Part shown: positions 1-12,903 of the stretch, piece after piece | Layout: every line of letters starts with the position of its first letter | How positions within the stretch are numbered: position 1 is the stretch's first letter | Assembly (NCBI RefSeq): GCF_037975245.1 | Contig: NC_092565.1 | Span: forward strand, 21,302,999-21,366,998 | Source of the DNA: Apostichopus japonicus | Lineage: Eukaryota; Echinodermata; Holothuroidea; Aspidochirotida; Stichopodidae | Length of the DNA: 64,000 bases | Direction of reading: 5' to 3' | Notes under the pieces: generated by a model | What the model saw: the letters and a program-made list of their open reading frames with translations, nothing else | Told to the model about the DNA's origin: nothing | Database searches by the model: none | Position numbers and translations under genes: made by a program

Positions 1-108
1 ATGACAAATGTCAATAGGTATATGAGAGCGCAATAAAATAGTCAATAATCGCGAATAAGTAAAAAGTAGTGAAAAGCTGAAAAGGGCGCCAGCAGTCCAT
101 TTGAGTCC

Positions 109-137
109 GTCAGGGGGGGGGGCATCCGCCCCCTGAC
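109..137. repeat. G/C-run hairpin
   Basis: GTCAGGGGG at 109-117 is followed by its exact complement CCCCCTGAC at 129-137, giving a 9-bp stem with a short loop. It lies near other G/C-run dispersed repeats in the first 540 bases and is probably part of a decayed transposon end. No coding sequence is seen here. Confidence 0.5.
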
Positions 138-488
138 TGTATATATAGACGCTCCTCCACTAAGTAAGGGGATGTTGGAGAACTGGCTGAAATGAGGCAA
201 GTCATTGGCCTAATAGACGAAGTTGTGTTACGCTTACCGGTACTCACACTCACTGCTTCCACTTTTCACGGGGCGTGAAGACGCGGTTGGGGTGACAATG
301 TGGTCTATAGCTAGGGGACGGGCCGAGGGTCCCCCAGCAATTACTAAAATTATTACACCTATATAGTATACGTGTGCATCGGATAGATCGACAAGTATGC
401 ATTGAAAAATGGGCAGATGCACGTTTCGGAGCCTTGGTAAATATTGGGGGGGCTTATCATGCATTTGCCCCCTCAACTTTTTCATTGG

Positions 489-533
489 GGGGGGGCTGAG
501 CCCCCCCAAGCCCCCCCGGTTCCGCCGCCACTG
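489..533 (-). mobile_element. hAT-like transposon terminus (relic)
   Basis: On the minus strand this reads CAGTGGCGGCGGAACC (518-533), followed by runs of G and a self-complementary G-run/CTGAG/C-run core at about 489-507. Termini beginning CAGTGGCGGA are typical of hAT-superfamily non-autonomous elements. Related ends occur elsewhere in the window on both strands, for example 17596-17607 (minus). The opposite end and a target duplication were not found, so this is a fragment. Confidence 0.4.
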
Positions 534-540
534 ATTGAAT

Positions 541-1329
<789 letters not shown>

Positions 1330-1740
1330 GTAAATTATACGTTATCCAGATAGTAGCTCTGCAGTGTAAGAGGTACAACAAATAATGGGAAAACTAACTT
1401 GAAGATCGAAAACGGGATTATGACGATATCGTCAACGTGTGGTTTACTGGGACACTCTAAAACTGGCAATAAAGTAAGCTTTGTCAGTGTTATGCTATAA
1501 AAGAGCTTTAACATCTGTTGTTTCAAGAAGACATTAGCATGCGCATTATAATATGACAAAATGAATCAATAAAAACAGATAGACACAATTCTTTGCCAAA
1601 TCTGGTAGGCATCTCCTTTTTGAAAATGATGTCCATTTCCCACTCCTCCCTATACTTGCTATTTTGTTTGGTGGGAGGCAGGTGGACGAGGGGGGGGGGA
1701 TTGGAGGAGGCGGTGCTAAATGTCAAGTCCTGGAACAAGG

Positions 1741-1741
<1 letters not shown>

Positions 1742-1797
<56 letters not shown>
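1742..1797. repeat. (AT)n microsatellite, 56 bp
   Basis: Perfect TA/AT dinucleotide run. Confidence 0.95.
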
Positions 1798-1802
<5 letters not shown>

Positions 1803-4050
1803 TGTACGAGTTATGTTGGTGTCGTGCCAGTACGCGGAAGCCATACAGTACGGCGCCTTCTAGTGTGGCGTATATTCACTCGTACTTTGTCAAGCTCTTC
1901 AGCTAATAAAGTTCGACAAGGTTCCCTGTGTGAAATTCGAGTATAAATGCAGAGATTATACACGATGGATTATATTGGATCATAAAGCACTTAGCGGACC
2001 GGTCTATAATTAAAGATTTAACAGCTATTGCTCCGGTGACATTGTCTAGAACTTTGGTTTTATGGAACTTTGAATTTATGGTACAAAGATATATACGTTG
2101 ACAGCAAAGAACCATTCTTGCCTTAAAGAAAACTTCAATCTTTCTTTTAAAATCTTGTAACGTATAGCGATAAAGCTAGTGTGCTTCATTTAATGTTTTC
2201 TTGGGGAATCTGTTCTTTGCACAGCAGCATCAAGTCTACGTTTGGCAAAGACACTTTGTTAGCGAGAGTCAATAGTCCCGCTTTGGCGAGCATTTTGTAT
2301 GATTGCATCCCACTCAGGAATGAACAGACTGGAACTTAGGAGTTGGGGACATTTACAACGTACAATGTTCGCGGTGACGATGTTTTAACAGGTGTTTTGA
2401 GACTGTTAATTAGCATTCATGAAGAGAATCAGACATTGCCTCTTTATTGTGAGTACGTGGATTTTTTACAACTGATGGTAAAGTTTGGATTCTTTTTTTC
2501 TACCAAAGTAACCAGTCACGTGATGGTCACTATGCGTTCATTGAAGAACTCACTATCGGAGTTCACTAAAGAACTCACAAGGAAATTTAACACTTTTGAA
2601 TTTTCTTAGCAGCCTTATGAAAGTTTCGATAAATTGTAATTGATCACACCTTAACACCCTTCTTGATTATTTCACCAAAGGAATGGTTAGTGAGCGAGAA
2701 TTGAATGAATTCGATTTAACAATTTGTCGCCCAGAAATCTTTTGATAGTCATATTAGGCTAATCGCATTTAAAGACTAGTGAAGATGGAACCCGCAAGAG
2801 CTCATTACATGAATCAATGAAGAACACATTATACAGGGCTCACTGCAAAACAATGTAGGTGCTCACTGGAAAGCGAATAACATTTTTAAAGCCTGTTGAT
2901 TTAACATATACAATGATATGTTAGGGACATTCTGCACAATAACTCGCTAATGTACGACTAGCATATAAGACTGGAGGAGCCAAGAGAGAAACACGAAGTG
3001 GACCAATAGGAATGAACGTCTGCTTACGTAATAATGGAAAGGACCAATAAAATCCAGTGCGGTAATTACCAATAGAGTTCAAACAGGTAAGTTGAATGGA
3101 CCAATAGGGACCAGCACTGAGAAATTACAAGGTAAGACTAAGAAAGAGTGGTCAACTGCATGGATTAATAGTATACTGGGCCCTGAGCTGTAGGTAAAGG
3201 AAGTGAGCCCTAACAAGACCTGGCAAGGTGAGGGGACTCTCCTCAATCTGCTAGGGAGGGGGGGGGGGCGAGGGGGAAGACAGAACTTCTTGTGAGCACT
3301 GGAGCATATGACGTTAACTTGAGTGGGTAACCATAAGTTTTCAATGCGCGGCCACAGATTGATGTTTGAATGTTTTTCCAACAAGGGCCCCTCTTAATTA
3401 AATTTTCTCTTTTATTTTTCAACAAAAGGATCGTTTCAAATAACAACAGGGCATTTTTTATTACAAAATTTGAAATGAAAATATGTTACTTTGTAATTCT
3501 TAGTAAGTGGAAGGAAGAGGAGGAGGGATGGGGCTATTCAAGTATTCATTTATATTGATATTGCATGGCAGGTTCACACTGACGCAAAAAGTTCTATAAA
3601 CATTAGTGTAAAATATTACTTTTAATACATTTAAACAGCTGTACAGCTATTTTTTTGTGGTAAAACTGTACAACATCACATGACATCGAAACTATGAAAC
3701 TTGTTACTATACTGTTACAGGTTCCGATCGCGAAAAGATCGTCGTGAAAGAATTTTATCATTGTCAACAAGGAGAGGGAACTCAGCTATACTTGCCCTTA
3801 TATGCTCCCAACGTCTCCTTCAATTAATAGACTGCTCAATGTGGACAGTCATAATCATTCCTCAAATGTCAACCCAATTTTACGTGTCGTCCCTACAGAC
3901 ACAACATCAATTTGGCTGTTTTCCTTTATACGTTCGAATAGGGACATGTTAGATATGACAGCATAAATGTTAGCAACCTATCAAACACAAGGAAGTTGCT
4001 ATGTGGGAAATGTTTACTTAAAGGGACTATTGAAAGCAGAGTTGTAGTGT
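1798..4050. other. intergenic, no gene recognised
   Basis: No exon with support. The only internal structure noticed is a scatter of GACCAATAG-like nonamers at about 3000-3107 (near 3001, 3042, 3068 and 3099), which looks like an old local duplication. A G-run lies at 3256-3270. Confidence 0.45.
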
Positions 4051-4054
4051 AGAC

Positions 4055-4290
4055 TCGAACAGTAGCCTACTCGCTACTCGACGAGTAGTAGGCCTATTCG
4101 ATAAGTAATCGGTATTCGACCAGTACTCGACTCGTACTTGAGTCCTACTCGAGTACCATAGCTTGAACTCTATATATAATGTACTCTCGTGTTTAACGTA
4201 CCCGTACTAGTCATTTAGTACTTGTATACTGGAATGCTAATATACTTAATATCGTATTTTAAAGTTCTTGGTACTCGCTCAGGAGAGCAC
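4055..4290. repeat. degenerate TACTCG-rich tandem repeat
   Basis: Diverged copies of a motif close to GTACTCGACTCGTACTTG occur through this block, and again as GTACTCGATACGTACTCG just before the (CAT)n array at 4741-4759. A related array is at 18067-18240, so this is a dispersed satellite-like family. Confidence 0.6.
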
Positions 4291-4757
4291 TTCGCGAGTA
4301 CTTGTCAAATAAAACAGTTACAAGCCGCAGAAATTCTTCGCTCGTTTTGACATTTCACATAGCATTCCTCTACAATATTACTTTACTTTTGCGTCTCTGC
4401 ACTGTATAACAATTGTATAGCCTACCAGCCTATTGCATTCCCACATTATGCTTAGGTTGTACGATGACGCAGAATAAATTAGCGATGTATGTTGCTATGT
4501 GACATTTGGTAGCATGATAGCAGTATTACTATTACAACCATGTGTAGCCACGTAGTTACTACCGCCACTACTTTGTCACTCCAATATCGGCATTTTTCTA
4601 ATAATAGTGGAATATTCTTGATAGTTGGCGAGAAATAACATGGACCGATCAATGTCACATTCAACTGCTATCTCATTTGCATAGAATGACACTCATTGAG
4701 CAGCTACAAGCATGTATCCTGCCTAATGAATACATCATAGGTACTCGATACGTACTC

Positions 4758-5096
<339 letters not shown>

Positions 5097-6500
5097 CAGG
5101 GCATCCGTGTATGACATCAAATACCGCTTGTCTTCGACGATATAATTCATGCATTGTAAACATGTTACTTGAGGCCGTAAAAATGTCTTATGTTTTCCAT
5201 TTGATGTTTTCTTGAGAATCTGAGGAACTGGTCGAATCATCTGTGTGTTAGACTTAGCAGTCCAGCTACTTCAACTGATGAGCCCCAAGACCATTAAGTA
5301 ACACTTCCCCCTCTGTATCTCTTTGCCTAAAGTCACCCTTTAAGCTTAATTACGTGGAGTCTATACCCAGACAAACTCGATTTCTGAGGATATACCAGCC
5401 TACAGCTGTGTGGCCTTCATGTATGTATACACTGTGGAATCACACGCCCATCGGGATTATAGTTTGACCGAATTTTGGGGAACTTCAATTTTAGTGACGT
5501 CACGGATCATTTCGGTGAAAGACCTCCCAAGATCCGTAACTGACGCAGATCGCGATCTCTAATCTGAAAGTTACATCGAATTTATGAAGCTGTACAGTTG
5601 CATACCGAACTGTTCAATGTACGCAAGTTCCTGAGAATGATACGGTATATGGGAGTTTTCGAAATGGACACTGAGGACAGAATCTGAATATGCAATCAAC
5701 CTTTCAGCTGGCTTCCTAAAAAACCCGGTCAGTGTATTACATAAGCATCTTGGCCACGTGATCATGAAAATTTTATTCCTATAGTGTATTTTAATCATTC
5801 GACAATAATAAGCTGAACAGTCTAAATATAATATTCGCAAAATTTCAGTTACAATGTCAAGACACTACATCTTACCAACGTTGTACCAATGAGCCGTATT
5901 CGTGGCCAAATTCAACATGCATATATAGTCATGACGATCTGTTCCCACTCTCTACCTCAACATCCTGAAATTACAAGTTATTTGATAACACGGTTATGAT
6001 GACATTACGACCGTTCCATTATAGCTTTGCAGAAAATAATGAACTCCCCTCCCTTAACCCTTCCACCCCTTACCCGGCACCCCACATACTTATAACTCGC
6101 TATGCAAAAGATTTATCCGTTTATCTCAAAGTGTCAAGAAAAATACACGACTCCGCAACTTTAAGTTCCATAATATCAGAATTTTCATTCGAAAAAAAAA
6201 TGCCCGGCAAACTTTAGTAGCTTTCAATACGTGCTGAGCATCACCGATATTGATTTCGAAACTTGGCTTAACGTAATACTTTATAATACGACTACCTCAG
6301 ACGCAGAGAAAAGTTTCTATTTGCAAGCTCGTATTTCTAAATATTCGAGACAAACATGTCTAAACTATACGAAATTACTTCTTTTTTGTTGTTTTGTTGT
6401 TGTTGAAATCAACACAAATACCGACTATAGAAAAAAAAATAGGCCTGTAGTTATTTGTTGCACATTCCATCCTTTCTCTCGATTTGACTGCGGTCAAAAA
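5097..6500. other. intergenic, no gene recognised
   Basis: Contains one TGACGTCA palindrome at 5495-5502. No exon or repeat family was recognised. Confidence 0.4.
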
Positions 6501-6600
6501 CCAATACAGCCAATCAGTTCTAAGTATTACATGTGACGTCACTGCTCCAGCACGTCATTTAACCAATCAGATATATTACTGCCAGATGACCCTATTTAAA
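6501..6600 (+). promoter_or_regulatory. candidate RNA polymerase II promoter
   Basis: In order: CCAATCAG at 6510-6517, a perfect CRE palindrome TGACGTCA at 6534-6541, a second CCAATCAG at 6563-6570, and a TATA-like TATTTAAA at 6593-6600. A good splice donor (GG|GTAAGTAT) follows at 6883. The arrangement suggests a promoter and 5' UTR exon. The first coding sequence downstream on this strand is the receptor at 22977, which has its own good acceptor at 22936, so this could be its distal promoter. That link is inference, as transcription is not visible in DNA. Confidence 0.35.
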
Positions 6601-6624
6601 ATACTTCTGATTTGTCGAAACAGG

Positions 6625-6882
6625 ATTAATTAACTAGACTCTCTCTTACGTTGATGACGTACAAGTTTATAGTTTCCGTGTATGTAGCAGCATTGAGGTA
6701 TCTCTCATCGTGTGCCAGACCGCTATTCTGAGACTTACAGTACAGAAGTATTCAGATAATACAAGACTCGCTTTGATCATCATTTAGTCTCAAACTTGAA
6801 TCAATTCTAACCTTGCAACCAAATTTACAGCGACTTTTATGAAAGGAGGATTTCATTGTTATTTTACAAGCCAACACACTGG
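6625..6882 (+). other. candidate non-coding first exon
   Basis: The interval between the TATA-like box (6593-6600) and the donor GG|GTAAGTAT at 6883 has no long open frame and would be a 5' UTR exon. The start is set only by the usual 25-30 base spacing from a TATA box. Support is weak without RNA evidence. Confidence 0.2.
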
Positions 6883-6889
6883 GTAAGTA

Positions 6890-8100
6890 TCATAAGAGGA
6901 ATTCATATTTCAATTCTCAGATTTTTTTTATTTTCATTGATCCTTTTTTTTTCTCCGGATTTTTATCGATGGCTGTTGGGTCAAGAAGTAGAAATATTAA
7001 ATCAATTCTTCTAATAACAAAACAAAAACGAATACAATTTCTGATTTATCAATACTTTTGTTACATTTATATTTGAAATAAGAAAAGTGGTAAGAATATA
7101 TACACATGTCGTACTTTGATTGGCATTGACTTGCTTGTTAGAGACTAATATAAGAAAATAAATATAAAAATAAATCAGGATATAAAAAATGTTGATGAAG
7201 TAAAGTTCTCGTGAGCGTTCATTATATAGTTGTTTACTATACGACGGAGAAATATTTTATGAATAGTTTTATAAAGATAATAATCATAATAATAACAGTA
7301 ATAATACTAGAGAGAGATTGAAAACTGTATAGTAATCTTATTATCTACTGCAAAAAAAAAAGCCTGGAAAAAAATGTAAAAGTAAGAGGGTCTGAGGTTT
7401 CGATCCTAGCAGGATCTTCTTCAGAGGCTAACTGAAATAAAAACAGATTTAGAACTGATTAAGAGACACAGTTGGACAGACACTTAAATTGTAAAAATCT
7501 TTATTATTATCATTTCTTATGATAGTAATAATACTAATAACATAAAGCATTTTGCGTTGTAACGTATGGCATCATCATACAGGAAGGCTCACAAATACAA
7601 TCTCACACAGTCGAAGTGAAATTATTTATGTATGTTAATGTGAAAAAAACTTAAAACCGTCTTCTCTATATGTGACTTAGAAAATTATATTATATTTAAA
7701 ATGATTTGTAAGATTGATAGCGACATGTAGATATAGTCATTAGATATCTATGTACAATGTAATTTGCTGTACTGTCCGAACCATGGGATTCCATATGGTT
7801 GTGGATGCGGTGGGTTGTAATTGTATGTGTCTTTTACACTAGTTACGTGAGTCACATGTAGGAGACTATGTTGGCCAATGTTTCTTGCAAGTGCATCGCG
7901 TTCCCGCTCATCTGTAAAGCAGAATGCAGTGATGTTAACTTCTTCGATCGCTTTTGGTAACCAACAAAGGAAATTGCCAAGTCTAGTAAGCTACATGCAT
8001 TGTAAACAATATACATTGCAAAGTACTATATTAACAGCTGACTTGTTCGGTAACCTTCAAACAAAGAAAGATGGTATATTATGCGGTTGTTTAGCAGCAT
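6890..8100. other. non-coding stretch, possible intron
   Basis: Very AT-rich. If the 6.6-kb exon is real this is intronic. At 7388-7440 there is a half-copy of a dispersed element containing the inverted repeat GATCCT-AGC-AGGATC (7402-7416). The same motif is in the MITE at 54609-54704. Confidence 0.35.
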
Positions 8101-8117
8101 TTTAAATCTGGTTGCGT

Positions 8118-8119
<2 letters not shown>

Positions 8120-8203
<84 letters not shown>
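8120..8203. repeat. (AT)n microsatellite, 84 bp
   Basis: Perfect AT dinucleotide run. Confidence 0.95.
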
Positions 8204-8204
<1 letters not shown>

Positions 8205-9750
8205 CTTTCGCATGTATTTGGCTCTTCTCCGAGACAAGGTTTGCTCGAATTACCTGTCCCATGACCGCAAATCAAATTTCGGGTATTTCCATGTTACAGC
8301 CAGCGAAAACAAGGGAACTTACCGGGCTAGACAATAAGTTGGCATTATTGGCGGATGATATATTGTGGTATTTATTATAAAGAGACGTCTACGCTGAATA
8401 TTTGGAAGATTTACTGATTTCGTTTTACCTTGACGATCAAGTGAACTGCACATATGACATGATTCTCTAAATAAGTTAACACCCTCCACCTCCCTACTCC
8501 GATTCGCTCTCTTGGGAAAGTTGGTAACGAAATTTGTGATTTGCTGACTTAAATCGTTCACTTTATTGTTCATAAAGCAGGGACGAAAATTTGGTTGGTG
8601 TGGCTACTTCTCTTTAACATAATGTTAAGAAAATACGATTTAGGAACAAAAAAACACAGGCTTAGAAATACCTAAAGATAAGTAAACAACCACCATCCGA
8701 CGAGTGTTTGTCTTTTAAAAAGATTTTCTGGTGGCTAAAGTTGATTGCGGAACAAAATTGCTGAAAATTGTCTGAATCTAACTAACTTTGAAAAACCACA
8801 TCCTCACAGCATTTATTTTGCAAAGATATGAATATTTAAATTTTAGTGATATTATGTAAATGCATCTGGCAATAGCAGAATGAATAATGTCATCACGGCA
8901 CTTCAGCTGAAAATGTCTTTGTTTTTCTTTATAATTTGTCAATCATTTATTCACCCAAAAAATATATATTTCTACAAAAAAAAGTTACATTTTGATGAAA
9001 TGCTAAGGACAGAGAACTTTGACAGCTATGCAAACATTCCAAATGTACCAGGTTTTAAGGGTAAATCAACAAGAAGATTATAATAGCTTACGTAAAGTTT
9101 CCAAAGAGCATTCACCCAGATGACATCACATACCCCCTACTGTGAGCTAACTTCCTGGAATAGTTGAGGGTTTAGCCAACCTCAAAATAGGCTACATTCA
9201 ATCAACCATATATCGAGTTAGGGGTATGATATAGAGATGGGGTGGGTTTTCAACTAGCATTGTGGAATAATTTTCTCTTCAATATAAGTTTCACAATAGC
9301 CTAAGTAAAGCTTGGAAAGGAATGTTTGTCCCCAGAAAATCCCAGTTAACTGTCAAAACTAGTTTGATGTTAGAGCTTATGTTGGTCTCGTCTCGATAAC
9401 AGTTCATGTTGGTCATGTCTATGAATAGAACTTCACTCATGAAAGTTGTATAATTAAATTTCAATGAGATATATTCAAATAGATTGGAAATCCTTTATCG
9501 TACCCAATCTGACCACCGGGTTTCTCTAGAACGGATCCATAACACCAGAAAGAATTGATCGAGAGGAAATATGATAAACCGATGGAAGGTTATAAAAAAT
9601 CGTAAAGGCTCATAAAATAAATTGATTCGGCAGATCGGCGGGTTTTCAACAGTGCGGAGTGAGTGTTGCTGCGTTGTGTACCCTTCACTGTAGTAATCAT
9701 TGTATTGTACTATATTACACTAGACTCATGTTTATGACAACACTGACCAC
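8204..9750. other. non-coding stretch, nothing recognised
   Basis: AT-rich. Open frames are short and show no domain. No RNA gene seen. Confidence 0.4.
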
Positions 9751-9752
9751 CG

Positions 9753-10230
9753 AGCAGTGTGAAGAGATGTGGGGTACTGTGAGGCAGTGTGTGGAGATGT
9801 GAGGCACTGTGAGGAGATGTGATGTACTGTGAAGCAGTGTGAGGAGATGTGAGGCACTGTGAATAGATATGAGGCACTGTGAAGCGGTATGAGGAGATGT
9901 GAGGCAATGTGAGGCAATGTGAGGAGATGTGATGCACTGTGAAGCAGTGTGAGGAGATTTGAGGCACTGTGAATAGATGTGAGGCACTGTGAATAGATGT
10001 GAGGCACTGTGAAGCAGTATGAGGAGATGTGAGGCAATGTGAGGCACTGTGAGGAGATGTGATGTACTGTGAGGCACTGTGAGGAGATGTGATGCTCTGT
10101 GAAGCAGTGTGAGGAGATTTGAGGCACTGTGAAGAGCTGTGAGGCACTGTCAAGCAGTATGAGGAGATGTGAGGCAATGTGAAGCAGTATGAGGAGATGT
10201 GAGGAGGAGAACGAGGTGTGAGGTAATGTC
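9753..10230. repeat. 10-bp-period minisatellite
   Basis: About 47 copies of a decamer built on TGTGAGGNNN (variants TGTGAGGCAC, TGTGAGGAGA, TGTGATGTAC, TGTGAAGCAG). Because 10 is not a multiple of 3, all three minus-strand frames stay open with the same Ser-His-Leu-Thr-rich peptide. This explains three overlapping long open frames with no gene. Copies alternate in a loose higher-order pattern of 20-50 bp. Confidence 0.92.
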
Positions 10231-10549
10231 AACCGAGACCGTGTGACGGTATATGACAACGTAACGACGCCGTATGAGTTTGACGGATGTGTCGGTTTGA
10301 GGTACTGCGAGGTAGTATTAAAAAGATTGAGATACTAATATATGTGAATTTGTGATTAGTCCATCGTTTTCTTGCCACAAGTTTTCGCTAAATCGAATAC
10401 GACAAAACATGAATAATACGATCCTCTAGCATTCGTTTCGTTGATTATCCGAGATCTATATCAAAGTAAACAAAAAAGTGCAGATGTGAGGTGAACCCTT
10501 ACCCACCCCTCCCCCCCCCCCACACACACACCACTTTTTCAACCTCACG

Positions 10550-10690
10550 CAAAAACATGTGTCTAAACATGTATCAGAATGCACCATTTCACGTCTAAAC
10601 CTTTTTTCTGGAAAGGATACTCACAGAACTTCTTCATACAAGGGGAGTCGGCTAAAACAACTCCTTTGCTACCCCTTCCCCTTATAATAA
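10550..10690 (-). repeat. dispersed repeat fragment
   Basis: The stretch GCACCATTTCACGTCTAAAC (10581-10600) with following TTTTTTCTGGAAAGGATAC resembles ACACCATTTGACATCTAAAC with TTTTTTCTTGGGGAAGAT at 54189-54230. The two places therefore share a dispersed repeat family of unknown class. It is preceded by C-runs and (CA)n at 10511-10530. Confidence 0.4.
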
Positions 10691-10773
10691 AAATCATTGA
10701 TCTGTGTCTGAAATGTACCAAACAAACAAGAAAGTATCGTTTGTAATTTATTTGTTTTATCACCAAAAAAATT

Positions 10774-11449
10774 ACAATGTGAAATTGTACGTATCAAATG
10801 TCAAGATCACGATTTTTGGCACGCCACATGAGCTACGTCCATCTCTAGCATCCAGGTGGTGACCAATTGCAGATGGTAAAATTAAATTTACTGCAAATGA
10901 TAATATGAAGATAATTAAATTACGTGATAGGTTTTGTTTTATAATATTGAAGAAAGTATATATTGACCACATCTTGAAGACACGATTTTCCCAATGCTGA
11001 CAGAGTAATACACCATGAGTTTTGTGACGTAAGGAAGAAAACAGCGTTCATTTCAACATGATTACAAAGTAAATAAAATCACTATATATTGAAAAGACTT
11101 TGTCAATATCTGTTTTGAAAAACATACCAATCAACAGAAATTCTCAGTCAGGTGCGGATCCAGGGGAGGTATTGGATCTTCATCAACCACCCCCCCCCCC
11201 CACCACATACACACCATCACACACACCGCGTTTAGCCCCACACAATACAAAATGAAAGTAGTTATAAACACAACCTATCATGTAAACATAATTATAGACC
11301 TAATATATAGCCTACATGTAGCCAATGCAGCCTATATATATATATATATATATATAGCATATACATACATATATATATATCTATATATATCTATATATAT
11401 ATATATGTGTGTGTGTGTAGGCCTATATATATATGTGTGTGTGTGTAGG

Positions 11450-11486
<37 letters not shown>

Positions 11487-12903
11487 CAGCATATATATAC
11501 AGGCCTATATATAAACATATATATATAGGTCAATATATATAGGCCCATATATATAGGCCTTTATATAGGCCCCCTTTTCTTATTTTAACTCTTGGATTCG
11601 GCCCTTTTAGCACAAATTGTCGTGACGTCATTGTAGACAAATATCTATATATCATTTCTAAGATGCAGATTTTAAGAAAGTTGTCACAACTTCTTTGTAC
11701 TCAAAGTTTGTTGGGACGAACATGTGCTTTTTTTATGGGATGAAAAGACTTAAAGCTCTTTATCAACGCAGAAAATGTTAAGTCAAGATTACTTCAATTA
11801 TAAGTTTACCCTCAATCTATTCCTGTCGCCCCCCCCCCCCTTATCATCTAGTCAACCAAAATATTCTTCCGCACACCCATGGGAGACAAAAGTTTTCTTA
11901 TTATTTTAATTTAAGTTAATTCTGCTTCTTTTTAATGGTTTTCTTCTTTCGAAGAAAAGCATACATGAATATTTCGCCGCAATTTATTTCATTCTCGCAT
12001 GCTTGCCTTTAACTAAATTTATAAATAATGTATAGCATTTCTTGGTGGGAAATTAAAAGGGATTTTCTTGTTTCCCTCGGATAGCGCAATACCGAAATTG
12101 GATATGTCTGATGTCATATATCCCAAAGTTTCTGACAAAATAAAGACGGCGTTTTTGTGTGTGTGTGTGTGTGTGTTCTTGATCAAGTTATGTCCGCGAT
12201 TGATGAGAAACATTAAAACGGGTCATCGTTCACGGACTGTCACGAGATAGTATGTGCAAGTCACGTGACATCCAGGCACCCTTTTTAAATATTATAGGAA
12301 AAGATGGAACATATTTTTAAGGGAAAGTTTGATTGAAAATTGCATACTTGCACATTTTACTGACGTCACAAAAGATAGCGGTCGGTAATGCAATTATCTG
12401 TATTTGTATTACACAAAATCGTGCTAAACATATAGATGTAGATAATATATACTTCTTCCCTGTGTGGAAGGAGGAGGGCGGGGTGGGGTGGGGAGGGGGC
12501 TTTAAAATGACTTAAAGTTAAATAAAATACCTTCTTGCAGTTTATGTCACCATGGTAACTTTCCAAACTTTCAACACATACTAAAGAGTGTTTTGAAAAA
12601 AAGTGTTAAACTTTCATATGAATGTTTAGTGTTTATGTGATAACATAGTCCCTTTAAAGAGCTTTAACGTGTTATCATGGAGGGATGTATGGCCCACGAC
12701 GCCGCATGATCTTTCATGGGAATTGATCCAAGACCCACCAGAGTCCCCCCCCACCCCCACCCCACCCCCACCCCCCCCACACTCCCTTTATGATTAATAC
12801 ATAATGTAGGCGGACAATTTTCCGGGCAAAATTGACTGTGAATTGGGAAGTAAAGTTTGGTATAATATTCTGGGTAATAATATCCGACCGGACATATTTT
12901 CTT
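10774..12903. repeat. tandem segmental duplication, copy 1
   Basis: This 2.13-kb block is repeated directly next to itself at 12904-14550. Both start ACAAT(G/A)TGAAATTGTACG and end with the palindromic TCCGACCGGACA followed by TATTTTCTT. Identity is very high across long stretches (12019-12213 matches 13997-14191 almost exactly). Copy 1 carries about 332 bp (12453-12784, rich in G and C runs) that copy 2 lacks, and a longer AT/TAGGCC array at 11333-11575. No gene is contained. Confidence 0.9.
11333..11575. repeat. AT/GT array with TAGGCCTATA units
   Basis: AT and GT dinucleotide runs are separated by repeated TAGGCCTATA palindromes. A shorter version is in copy 2 of the duplication (13418-13530). 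Confidence 0.85.

Noticed and set aside
9710-10259. Three overlapping Ser/His/Leu-rich minus-strand frames up to 175 codons
   Set aside because: Produced by a 10-bp tandem repeat that reads the same in all frames.
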